A stretch of 64,000 bases of DNA from an uncultured Pseudomonadales bacterium. Its GTDB lineage: Bacteria; Pseudomonadota; Gammaproteobacteria; Pseudomonadales; Porticoccaceae. Shown here piece after piece: positions 9,173-17,061 of this stretch (positions are counted from its first letter, which is position 1; each line of letters starts with the position of its first letter). The stretch lies in contig CALSRZ010000001.1 in NCBI GenBank assembly GCA_943788895.1, positions 248,001 through 312,000 on the forward strand, in the 5' to 3' direction. Below the pieces are notes generated by a model. That model had not been told where the DNA came from. It did no database searches and saw nothing but the letters and a program-made list of their open reading frames with translations. The position numbers and the translations under genes were made by a program.

Positions 9173-9825
9173 TTTTTCACGCTAAAGAATGTCTTCAGCT
9201 GTTTGCCAAGGCTGCTGCAGGCATCTTTTTTAACCGGTGTTAACAGCGGAATAGGGGCCACGGCGCCAATCAGGTAGGAGGTGCCTGCAGAGTCTACCCG
9301 CAGTCGGCCCTTTTCGCTAAAGTCATTGAGGTCCCAGACGATAGCTTCATAGACAGAGCTTTTTTCCCACTGTGCATAGCCAAAACAGCCACCGCCACCG
9401 GGGCCTATGGCGCAGCTAATCGAGCCGCCCTGATCATGGGTTTGGGTTGAGCCATCGAGCCATACCAGATAGCGAACTCTCTGACTGTCGACCTGATTTT
9501 TAATATCCGGATCCTGCATCAGGCGGGTAAGGCGTTTAAGACCTTTGGGCGCTGTTCGCGGTTCAAACCAGGGGTATATAGCGTCGATAAACTGTTGCTC
9601 GGGCATCACGCTAATATCCGCACCTTTCATTTTGCCGGCAACACAGCTGATAAATTCCCGGTCAGTATCGTAGTGTCCCGCGTCTCTGCGTCCGAGGATA
9701 ACCACAGATTCATCGCTGTTAAGCTCCATAACGCTGTTGTTTGGGCGGTATTCGTCAATAGTGGTGGTGGCACCGCAGCCGGTGAGAAGAAATACTGCTG
9801 TAACAAGGACAAAGATTTTATTCAT
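9169..9825 (-). CDS. Uncharacterised lipoprotein of the envelope operon
   Basis: The signal peptide ends in the lipobox LLTGCG, so it is a lipoprotein of about 200 mature residues. I do not recognise the fold. Visible features are a central glycine-rich loop (AIGPGGGGCFGYAQW) with a cysteine pair nearby, and a C-terminal hydrophobic stretch (YLIGAVAPIPLL). It overlaps both neighbours by 4 bp (ATGA), so it is tightly coupled to the preceding lipoprotein and to the M48 protease, and may be a partner or substrate adaptor of that protease. That role is inference only. Confidence 0.75.
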   Translation of the reverse strand: MNKIFVLVTAVFLLTGCGATTTIDEYRPNNSVMELNSDESVVILGRRDAGHYDTDREFISCVAGKMKGADISVMPEQQFIDAIYPWFEPRTAPKGLKRLTRLMQDPDIKNQVDSQRVRYLVWLDGSTQTHDQGGSISCAIGPGGGGCFGYAQWEKSSVYEAIVWDLNDFSEKGRLRVDSAGTSYLIGAVAPIPLLTPVKKDACSSLGKQLKTFFSVKK

Positions 9826-10439
9826 TGTTCAGCCCCCAGCTTTTGCTCGCGCAGCATCCAGTTGTAGACGCTTGGAATACGGTAGAAGTCGAGAAGTAAT
9901 TTGGCACCGGCATCGCGCAGGGCGATAACCGCGGCTTCTTCAATGGCATTGGTTTTCGACAGCATAAATGAGTCCGGCGTCTTGCCGTAGGCGGGCATAA
10001 ACCAACTGTCGATCTGGTCGCCGTCGCTATTTTCAATATCCAGGCTGTACTTGATCCACACTTCATAGACATTCAGGTAGGTGTCAGAGGGTGTCGAGAC
10101 CTGAACTTCCTGAACAGAGGGGGTGATCACCAGGGCGTTGTCCAAACTCACCTCCTCTCTGGAGGAGATAATTTCGATATTGCTAAACAGCCCTTTAAAG
10201 GCATTGCCAAGCATGGTGGTCTGGGCGGAGCCAATGTCGATACTGGTTTTTTTATTGGGTGCCGCGACATAGCCCCTAAATTGCTCGTCGAAAATAATTG
10301 AGGCGCTGACCGCTTTAGGCTTTGTGACAACCGTTGGAAACTGTCGCTCGGCTACCTGCACCTGTGCCGATGAGCTGCAGCCGGTAATGACTAGCAGGGC
10401 AATAAGGCTGGCAATAAGATGTATGTTAGTTATCTGCAT
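9822..10439 (-). CDS. Uncharacterised lipoprotein of the envelope operon
   Basis: The lipobox VITGCS marks a lipoprotein. The ORF track start at 10490 lies inside the upstream gene. The ATG at 10439 is better because AAGGAA sits just upstream and the signal peptide then has normal length. The mature protein has a repeated strand pattern (SASIIFDEQFRGYVA, ALVITPSVQEVQV) and a conserved-looking C-terminus (RDAGAKLLLDFYR). This resembles small envelope lipoproteins that form alpha/beta folds, but I cannot name a family. The stop overlaps the next lipoprotein start by 4 bp. Confidence 0.75.
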   Translation of the reverse strand: MQITNIHLIASLIALLVITGCSSSAQVQVAERQFPTVVTKPKAVSASIIFDEQFRGYVAAPNKKTSIDIGSAQTTMLGNAFKGLFSNIEIISSREEVSLDNALVITPSVQEVQVSTPSDTYLNVYEVWIKYSLDIENSDGDQIDSWFMPAYGKTPDSFMLSKTNAIEEAAVIALRDAGAKLLLDFYRIPSVYNWMLREQKLGAEQ

Positions 10440-10452
10440 AATTTTGATTCCT

Positions 10453-11442
10453 TTAATTAAGGCTGTTAAGGCCAATAAAGGTTCCCCCATTGTTATAGCT
10501 TAGCTCACGCATCAGAGCGGCGAATCGTATTGCCGAGGCGCTGGGTGATCCGCCCCGTGGGAAATGCACAGGAAAGCCAATCGCATGAATACGCACCAGC
10601 CGGTCGGCGCCGCGGTGGGCCTGGTTAAGATTGTCGATGGCTTTGACTATATTGCGAATCGAGCGTCCCTGAAAGTCGTCGCCCAAGGTGTAGATACTGA
10701 TCTTGCGATCGGCTTTGTAGAAGGTTTGAATCGCTGCATTAATCCCTTCAACCGGACTGGAGTTGCTAAATGGCGCCCAGGTATTTAAGGTTTTAATGAT
10801 GTTTTTGCGCATCTCCGGGCTATCCGGTATCCAGCGGCCACGGTAGGCGGAGAACATATACTGGCCCATATCATTGAGCACCTGCAGGCCTTTTACATCG
10901 GGATAGATGTCGAGAATATTGATCATCTCTTTTTTGACTTTTTCCCAGGCGGCAACCTGCATACTGCCGGAGGTGTCGATGACAAAAATAATATAGTCGC
11001 TGTCGACGGGAATACCGCCGATCAGTTTATTCTGCTGTTTAAATTCCGGGCCGAGCAGGCGCTCCATCTCCTCACTGAGAATCTGCATTACCAGTTGCAG
11101 CTGTTCTTTTTCGCGGGCCTGTGACTGGGATATCTGCACCGACTGTTTTTCAACACTGGCCAATTTGGCCTTAAGACGTGCCACTCGCTCGGTCAATTCG
11201 GAGAGCTGTTCTTTGCGGGATTTAAGCTGTTCATTGAGCACCACGGATTCACCGCGCACGTCAAATAGCTGCTCCTGATATTCTTTGACTGTCGCGCGCA
11301 GTTTGTTTTCTGCCTCTTCAAGGGCTGCGGGATCGCCGACTCGGGCTATAACTAATAGCAAGACAATAGCGCCAAAGCCACAGCTGATAACATCCAGAAA
11401 TGAGATGCTGGCTTCCTGAGATGCACGACGTTGACGTTTCAT
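10453..11442 (-). CDS. One-TM coiled-coil vWA protein (second of a pair)
   Basis: A short basic N-terminus (KRQRR) precedes one TM helix that starts SFLDVISCGFGA, then a coiled coil (about residues 40-135) and a von Willebrand A domain (about 150-329). The MIDAS motif starts DTSGSM, but the usual Thr position reads SSPVEG and the third loop reads LGDD, so metal binding may be altered. Topology is cytoplasmic N-terminus and periplasmic vWA. FLDV at the head of the helix matches the position of the essential Asp in TolR/ExbD (LLDV, FIDV). Its start overlaps the stop of the paralog upstream by 4 bp, implying equal expression. A proton-channel B-subunit role is my inference. Confidence 0.85.
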   Translation of the reverse strand: MKRQRRASQEASISFLDVISCGFGAIVLLLVIARVGDPAALEEAENKLRATVKEYQEQLFDVRGESVVLNEQLKSRKEQLSELTERVARLKAKLASVEKQSVQISQSQAREKEQLQLVMQILSEEMERLLGPEFKQQNKLIGGIPVDSDYIIFVIDTSGSMQVAAWEKVKKEMINILDIYPDVKGLQVLNDMGQYMFSAYRGRWIPDSPEMRKNIIKTLNTWAPFSNSSPVEGINAAIQTFYKADRKISIYTLGDDFQGRSIRNIVKAIDNLNQAHRGADRLVRIHAIGFPVHFPRGGSPSASAIRFAALMRELSYNNGGTFIGLNSLN

Positions 11443-12497
11443 GGCCAGTCTCGCGAGGGGGCAATAAAGGCTCCCTGAGTATTGAGTGCCAGCTGCCAGA
11501 ACAGTGCGGCGGCTTCTGGGTCACCCTCCATGGGAAAGAGGATGGTGTTGACTGGAATACCTCGTGGCAGGCTGTTGATGGCAGCGGCGAAGAAGTCGCG
11601 GCGCTGGCGGCCGCTAACCATATATTTTTTCGGTGGCGCGGCACCCTGGGTTGGCAGGCCATCGGTGAGTATAAATAGGTTGTCCGGTTTTTTTTCAAAG
11701 TCGTTAATCGAAGCGATGGCATTGATCAGGCTGGTGCCATTACCTGGTGAATAGTTGCGTAGACCCTCTACGGCTTTTTCCAATGCCAGGGAGTCGGCGG
11801 CATCCAGCCATTCGCCTTCGCTGCCGATAATTGCCGGCTGTGCACCGGTGTTAAAGATATAGAGTTGGAAGCGGCTACTTGGAGGCAGTTGAGCCAAAAG
11901 CCATTCCGTGGTGCGCATGGTCCAGATCCATTTTGGTGACTGCTTCTTCTGGCTGTCGTCCATATTGCGCCGGCGCACGGCGTTGACCACGGTGTCGGCG
12001 AGCATACTCGCGGAACCATCGACTAGAATCATCACTCGCTCGCCGCCGAGTTTGAGACCGGTCAGGTACTGGCGGTTACCGTCGCCAAGAAATTCGCGGA
12101 CCTTGTCGCCAAATTCCACCTCTTCCATCTGCGCGGTCTCTTTTTCCAGTTCCTCGACTTGGCGGCGCAGTTTGGCAATATCATCTTTGGGGTCGGCCTG
12201 AATACTTTTTTCCTGTTCCTGCAGATCGGTTATTACTCGATCAGAGGCACCTTGCGCAGTCACCAACTGCAGCTGCAGCTCCTTAAGGCTGTTAAGTAAT
12301 TCGACTTTTTCCCGCTCGGCCTGACTTATATCCTCTTGCAGCAGATCCACTTCCGAGGCCAGCCTTGGGTCTGGCAATTCGATCTCGGTGGCGTTGTGGC
12401 GGAGGATTAAAAACAGCAGGGTTACCGCGCCAAAGCCGCAGGCCATAATGTCCAGAAACGAGAGACTAAAGGCGATATTGCGACGCTTCTTAGCCAT
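11439..12497 (-). CDS. One-TM coiled-coil vWA protein (first of a pair)
   Basis: A paralog of the next gene with the same plan: basic N-terminus (KKRRN), TM helix beginning SFLDIMACGFGA, a Glu/Lys-rich coiled coil (about 48-125) and a vWA domain (about 145-352). Here the MIDAS is complete: DGSAS, a Thr in GNGTSL and an Asp in LTDG. It should bind a divalent cation and a protein ligand in the periplasm. It overlaps the Hsp70-like gene upstream by 8 bp and its paralog downstream by 4 bp. The two may form a heterodimer in which this copy keeps ligand binding. No named family member is known to me. Confidence 0.86.
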   Translation of the reverse strand: MAKKRRNIAFSLSFLDIMACGFGAVTLLFLILRHNATEIELPDPRLASEVDLLQEDISQAEREKVELLNSLKELQLQLVTAQGASDRVITDLQEQEKSIQADPKDDIAKLRRQVEELEKETAQMEEVEFGDKVREFLGDGNRQYLTGLKLGGERVMILVDGSASMLADTVVNAVRRRNMDDSQKKQSPKWIWTMRTTEWLLAQLPPSSRFQLYIFNTGAQPAIIGSEGEWLDAADSLALEKAVEGLRNYSPGNGTSLINAIASINDFEKKPDNLFILTDGLPTQGAAPPKKYMVSGRQRRDFFAAAINSLPRGIPVNTILFPMEGDPEAAALFWQLALNTQGAFIAPSRDWP

Positions 12498-13797
12498 TGC
12501 AGACCTCGATCAGCAGCAGCTGATAGTCGCCGATAAATATTTTTCCGCCGGGCTGGGCAGTCTCGGGCAATTCTATGCTGCTGGTGCTGTCGCGATGGAT
12601 AATGTTGAGGCCCTGCTTATTTATCGATATAACCAGTGCGGCGCTCTTATCCACCAGCGGGGTAATATTGAGTCGCTTGCCATCCATGGCGATACTTAGC
12701 GGCTCGCTAAGTAGCCAGGCTCTACCCTGATAGAGCAGATGAGTTGCCGGGGTAGGGGGTGCGGTATCTGTACTGCGCCTGCCACTGTTAACTGGAAGCT
12801 CTTGAATCGAGGTGATTCGATGCAGATTATCGCTCTTTTCAATAAGTGACTGATGATAATTGAGGCAGTTATCAACGCCCTGGGTCTCGTTGAGTTCTCG
12901 GGCAGCACTAAACCCTGAATGCAGCGCTGAGATCAGTTTTGTGTTGTGGGAAAAGGTGATATCTGCGGCGGCGGTTTTTTTGATCAGCCGGTTTAAACTC
13001 TCCAGGCGACTCGCTAAAAGCAGTTCAATATCTTTTTTGCGCAATAGTATTTGCAGATCACCACGGGGTGAGGCGATGCTTAGATCGCATTCTGAAAGCC
13101 CGCCAATGCGCCTGCTGAGTCCGGGTAGCTGATCATAGATTGCCTGTTCACCCTCCGAGGTATGCAGTGGATCATAACGGTGATTCTTGATCGTCAGGTC
13201 GCGGATATAGCTGGCCAGGGCATTGTAGACGTGGCTGGCACCTATATCGGGAATAACCTGATGGGCTTTGATACGCAGATTGCTGCGCTCAAAACTGACT
13301 TGGCTGACAACCATCTGGTGCATCTGCAGGTCCACATACAGGGTCTGCTTTTCTGCGCCGTTGATCTCTTTAATCGAGTCTTCGAGATACAGACAGTCAG
13401 CGAGACTGCTGTCGACAATCGCCACTATGCTGGTTTTCAGTGCACCGGTCAGGCCCAGCAGCAGGGACAGCTGTTGATCGTCAAAGGTGCTTGGAACACT
13501 GAGAATTAACTGCTCTGGAGAACCGGCTTTGGTCAGCAGATTCTGCAGCTGTGCAAAGGCAATATCGGCGTGGTGGCGAGCCCAGTGCTGATCGCCGGGC
13601 AGCTGCGCCTGATTGAGTTGTCGCCAGTAATCGCGGTAGATATTTTGTGGCTGTAACCAGGCCTGCTGTTGCGCTGCCAGGCCGGTGATAATGCCCTGTT
13701 CGGTATGCAGTGCATATCCGGGTTCGCAGAACACCTCGCCGTCCTGAGTTTTAATCAGTAGCGCCTGGTCATTGAGTTCGAGAACAGCAGTGCTCAT
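12490..13797 (-). CDS. Hsp70/actin-like ATPase-fold protein with FHA-like C-terminus
   Basis: A soluble protein of 435 residues. The first half resembles the nucleotide-binding fold of Hsp70/YegD-type proteins: an N-terminal strand (AVLELNDQALLIKT), a middle strand SVPSTFDDQQ, then AIVDSSLADCLY and a second phosphate-type strand LYVDLQMHQMVVS. The canonical ATPase residues are weak, so it may not hydrolyse ATP. The C-terminal ~90 residues alternate short strands and end GKIFIGDYQLLLIEV, similar in pattern to an FHA domain. There is no signal peptide or TM helix, so it acts in the cytoplasm, presumably on the inner face of the ExbB-like/vWA assembly encoded around it. Fold assignment is moderate. 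Confidence 0.62.
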   Translation of the reverse strand: MSTAVLELNDQALLIKTQDGEVFCEPGYALHTEQGIITGLAAQQQAWLQPQNIYRDYWRQLNQAQLPGDQHWARHHADIAFAQLQNLLTKAGSPEQLILSVPSTFDDQQLSLLLGLTGALKTSIVAIVDSSLADCLYLEDSIKEINGAEKQTLYVDLQMHQMVVSQVSFERSNLRIKAHQVIPDIGASHVYNALASYIRDLTIKNHRYDPLHTSEGEQAIYDQLPGLSRRIGGLSECDLSIASPRGDLQILLRKKDIELLLASRLESLNRLIKKTAAADITFSHNTKLISALHSGFSAARELNETQGVDNCLNYHQSLIEKSDNLHRITSIQELPVNSGRRSTDTAPPTPATHLLYQGRAWLLSEPLSIAMDGKRLNITPLVDKSAALVISINKQGLNIIHRDSTSSIELPETAQPGGKIFIGDYQLLLIEVCNG

Positions 13798-13800
13798 GGT

Positions 13801-14595
13801 CTATTTCGCTTTTAAAAAACGCAGCAGGTTGTTTTCACAGTAGGCGTGGGAGTCGAGCACCAGGCGCTCCTGAATCAGCTGTAGCTGGTGCATAAAAAAC
13901 ATCACCAGCATGCTGATCAGCAGGGCGATAAATGTTGAGTTAAAGGCTACGCCGAGGCTGCTGGTAACGCCGGCAATATTGCCCTGCATGGCTTCGTGAG
14001 CCTGTCCCAGTGCGGCGCCTATACCGCGCACGGTGCCGATAAAGCCGATGGAGGGAATCGCCCAGGTGATATAGCGAACCATGGAGAGTTCTGAATCGAG
14101 TCGATCATTTTCATTGCTGCACACGGTATTCACTGCATCGGTTGCCGATTGAACGCTGTCGGTGACCTGAAAGCGGGTGAGGGCGATTTGCAGGGCGCGG
14201 GGCAAGAGCATTGGACGCTGATCATCGGGCAGTGATTGCAGTGGCCTGGCCAGTTGGCTGGCATCTTCTGGCAATACCCTTGACCCTTCGCTGATGGAGA
14301 TTAAGGGGCGGTTAAACATCTTTTGTTCGCGGAGGGCGCTGCGGGTTTTGTAACCCATAATGGCTAGGGCCCAGAACATCAGAATAAAACAGGCTTCCTG
14401 TTCGAAGTCTTTGATCACAATAAAGAATGAGCGCGGCACTTCATAGTCTTCGCCAGCGGCGGCCATTTCGGCGTGATGACGAATGGTGCTCTCGGCATTG
14501 GGGCGCACCACGGTGACAAATATGGCGTGGACAATAATAACCGCGAGTAGCAGGGCGATTAACTGGAAGAACATCTCATTGGTATGACTTTTCAT
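13801..14595 (-). CDS. MotA/TolQ/ExbB-family proton channel protein
   Basis: There are four hydrophobic segments (about residues 8-30, 70-86, 176-197 and 212-240). The third and fourth carry the ExbB/TolQ signature: a PSIGFIGTVRGIG helix and VAFNSTFIALLIS. A cytoplasmic loop of ~90 residues lies between TM2 and TM3, also as in this family. Family members form pentamers around two single-TM partners and pass protons to do work on the envelope. No ExbD, TolR or MotB gene is nearby. The two vWA genes just downstream are the only single-TM candidates, and both have an Asp at the matching place. Confidence 0.88.
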   Translation of the reverse strand: MKSHTNEMFFQLIALLLAVIIVHAIFVTVVRPNAESTIRHHAEMAAAGEDYEVPRSFFIVIKDFEQEACFILMFWALAIMGYKTRSALREQKMFNRPLISISEGSRVLPEDASQLARPLQSLPDDQRPMLLPRALQIALTRFQVTDSVQSATDAVNTVCSNENDRLDSELSMVRYITWAIPSIGFIGTVRGIGAALGQAHEAMQGNIAGVTSSLGVAFNSTFIALLISMLVMFFMHQLQLIQERLVLDSHAYCENNLLRFLKAK

Positions 14596-14625
14596 TTGAG
14601 TATCCCTGATGCAAAAAAGTGGTTG

Positions 14626-14880
14626 TTAAATATCTGATGGAAGAGGAACCGGGAAGTCTTCGGAGATCTCTTCGCTAGGTTTAAAATCGTCGGCAGTTTT
14701 TGACTCTTCTGCAGTTTGGTCTGTCTGCCCATCGTTTTTAGGCTGCGGCTGTTGGGTCTGTTCCTCTGACTCTGCTGTGTCAGCCGACCACAGTGGTGTT
14801 GAAAAAGCAGTGGCCGCCAGAATTGTCAGTGCCAGCCAAAAGCTGCGGATTCTGCTTTGATGCTTGCTGTAACTGTTCAT
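14626..14880 (-). CDS. Small exported acidic protein of the envelope operon
   Basis: 84 residues: a Sec signal peptide (about residues 10-32, ending near STPLWSA) and a short, acidic, Gln/Glu/Lys-rich tail that is probably disordered. There is no lipobox and no recognisable domain. The start overlaps the stop of the SUMF1-like gene by 4 bp (ATGA), which is the best evidence that it is real. A linker or small periplasmic accessory role is possible. Confidence 0.65.
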   Translation of the reverse strand: MNSYSKHQSRIRSFWLALTILAATAFSTPLWSADTAESEEQTQQPQPKNDGQTDQTAEESKTADDFKPSEEISEDFPVPLPSDI

Positions 14881-16949
14881 AGATCACTTCCAGGTTTATC
14901 GACATAACGGGCAATTCTAAAGCCCAGATCAATGCGCCCGTCGTTTCCGGAGTCGCGATAACTAAGGCGCAGCTCGGTACGTGAGGCGAGAGCCCAGCTG
15001 GCACCGCGAATCACATGTTTGTTGCCCTGTTGTGGGCCGCGGGGATCGACTTCTGGCTCACCGCGCCGGGGGCGGATATCAAAATAGTCATTGACCCATT
15101 CAGCGACATTGCCGCTCATCTCATAGAGCCCTTTGCTGTTGGCTTTAAAGCTACCAACCACGGCTGACACTGGATACTGATCATTGTAGTTGGGCAGGGT
15201 AAAGCTGATAAGAGCTCTGGCGCTTTGATCGGCATAGTTGTCGGTGACTTCCAGGGGCGGATAGAGATCATTGCTCCAGGGGAAGATATGACTTTTTGAC
15301 TGCGCGTCGATTTTTGCCGCCCAGGCCCATTCCGCCTCGGTGGGAAGTCGGTAGCCATGGGCATCCCAGTTAAAGCCGACAATGCGACTCTCTTCAATAA
15401 TATAGAACGGCGGCAGGCCCTCTTTGCGGCTCAACCAGTTGCAGAACAGTGCGGCATCTTGCCAGCTGACTCGGGCAACCGGCTGGTCGTTCATATCCAG
15501 AGTCTGTCCTTTGATTGCCGTCGAGCTGTGTTGATCTTTCCAGCGCCGATACTGGGCGTTGGTGGTTTCGTGGGTGGCCAGATAAAAGGGGCGTTTAAGG
15601 GCGACCGAACGCTCTGCTTCATTGGCGCGTCTGCCGGGCTGTCGCCGCGGTGCGCCGAGCATAAACTGCTGATCGGGGCGGAACAGTTTTAACTGGATAC
15701 CCACTGAGCTGTTTGCCGTCGGAGGGCGTGATGCCCAGTAGGCCTGCTCTAGGGTCAGTAATTTAACGGTCAGTGCCTGCTGGTGCCCGGGCCTTGGAGT
15801 AACTGTCATCGACTTGGTCTGGTAGCCGGATTTCTCAACGCTGATGCTGTGTGGCTTGGCATTTAGGGAGAGAGTCTGGCTGCCGCTGCCCTGGCTTTTA
15901 CCATCTACTTTAATCGTTGCATCTGCAGGGCTTACTCTTAGCTGAACTGTGCCTATATTGGGGGTCAGATCAACATTTAAATCGGCCTGTTGCTCGGGTT
16001 TTACGGCAATGGATCTGGTAGCTTTCAGGTAGCCTTCGAGAAACAGTTCGACTTTATGTTTTGTAAACGGTGCCACATCGACTAACAGGGGAGTCACACC
16101 TGAAAACTGCTTATCGATGGTAATACTTGCACCCTGGGGTGAACTGTTAATGGCCAGCTGGCCATCGGCAACAATCATTTCAATCAGTGGGTGCTGTGCT
16201 TTAGTGCCGGCTTTGACGGTGATCTGCTGTTGCAGGGTTTTATAGCCAGCGGCTCTAAGGGTTATCTGACTGCCGGTTTCCAGTACTTCGGCGGTGATCG
16301 GTGTCTGGCCAATCAGCCGATCGTCGATATACAGTTCGGCCCCTGCGGGAACTGTGGTGAAATCCATATGCCCCCACGCCGGTTGCAATGTGATCTCTAC
16401 AGCCTGAGTTTTACCGAGACCTTCGATTTGCACTTCCTGCTGCAGGGGGAAGTAGCGGTATTTTCTAAAGTCGAGTTTGTGGGCACCGCGACTTATTTGC
16501 TCGAGAGTGCCGGGGACGGTGCCGGCCAGTTGGTCGTCAATGTATACCTCTATATCACTGAGGCTGGCATTGATCAATAGATTGCCCGGCAGTGGTTGTA
16601 GGCTGATATCGATCTGCTGGGTGGCCTGATCGCTGACCTCAATGGTTTTGCTCAGTGGGTAGTAGCCAGGTGCTTCGGCACTGAGCTGATGCTCGCCGCG
16701 CAGCAAGAGATAGTTATCGCCAATATGGAAGGTCAGACCGCTGATATCGACCACCGCTGTGGCGGGGTCGAGGCGCAGGATCAGTGCCCGCGCGGCAAAT
16801 AAAAACACCAGAATCAGCACTGCTACCAGTGTAAACGCGGTGGTGAAAAGCAATGCGCCAGAGGGTCTGGTGCTGCGCTTCTGCGCTTTGCTTTGCAGCG
16901 GCGTAAAGTCGGTTGCAGTCAGTGGCGGGGTATTATTTTTGTCGACCAT
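14877..16949 (-). CDS. Membrane-anchored PEGA-repeat protein with SUMF1/FGE-like domain
   Basis: The protein has a cytoplasmic N-terminus, one TM helix (about residues 32-54), about five PEGA-type repeats (about 65-400; for example TTVPAGAELYIDD, NSSPQGASITIDK, SPADATIKVDG), then a formylglycine-generating-enzyme-like domain (about 420-690) with PVARVSWQDA, GYRLPTEAEWAWA, MSGNVAEWVND and RGASWA. The conserved catalytic cysteine pair of true FGE is absent in the C-terminal region, so it is probably a binding or structural member of the family. PEGA repeats suggest surface or peptidoglycan contact. It sits mid-operon; a 112-bp gap upstream might hold an internal promoter. Confidence 0.85.
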   Translation of the reverse strand: MVDKNNTPPLTATDFTPLQSKAQKRSTRPSGALLFTTAFTLVAVLILVFLFAARALILRLDPATAVVDISGLTFHIGDNYLLLRGEHQLSAEAPGYYPLSKTIEVSDQATQQIDISLQPLPGNLLINASLSDIEVYIDDQLAGTVPGTLEQISRGAHKLDFRKYRYFPLQQEVQIEGLGKTQAVEITLQPAWGHMDFTTVPAGAELYIDDRLIGQTPITAEVLETGSQITLRAAGYKTLQQQITVKAGTKAQHPLIEMIVADGQLAINSSPQGASITIDKQFSGVTPLLVDVAPFTKHKVELFLEGYLKATRSIAVKPEQQADLNVDLTPNIGTVQLRVSPADATIKVDGKSQGSGSQTLSLNAKPHSISVEKSGYQTKSMTVTPRPGHQQALTVKLLTLEQAYWASRPPTANSSVGIQLKLFRPDQQFMLGAPRRQPGRRANEAERSVALKRPFYLATHETTNAQYRRWKDQHSSTAIKGQTLDMNDQPVARVSWQDAALFCNWLSRKEGLPPFYIIEESRIVGFNWDAHGYRLPTEAEWAWAAKIDAQSKSHIFPWSNDLYPPLEVTDNYADQSARALISFTLPNYNDQYPVSAVVGSFKANSKGLYEMSGNVAEWVNDYFDIRPRRGEPEVDPRGPQQGNKHVIRGASWALASRTELRLSYRDSGNDGRIDLGFRIARYVDKPGSDL

Positions 16950-17061
16950 AGTTTTCTAATTATATCCGTCACATATTTCGTTGCTAGGGCTGGCGTGATA
17001 TCAGTATGGCCCCTGAGTCCCTGTGATGTTTAACTTTTTTCGGTCTTATAAATAGCTCTGT

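Noticed and set aside
13801-14595. ZorA-like anti-phage (Zorya) component
   Set aside because: The ExbB-like protein lacks the long cytoplasmic tail of ZorA, and there is no ZorB-type OmpA protein, helicase or nuclease in the operon.
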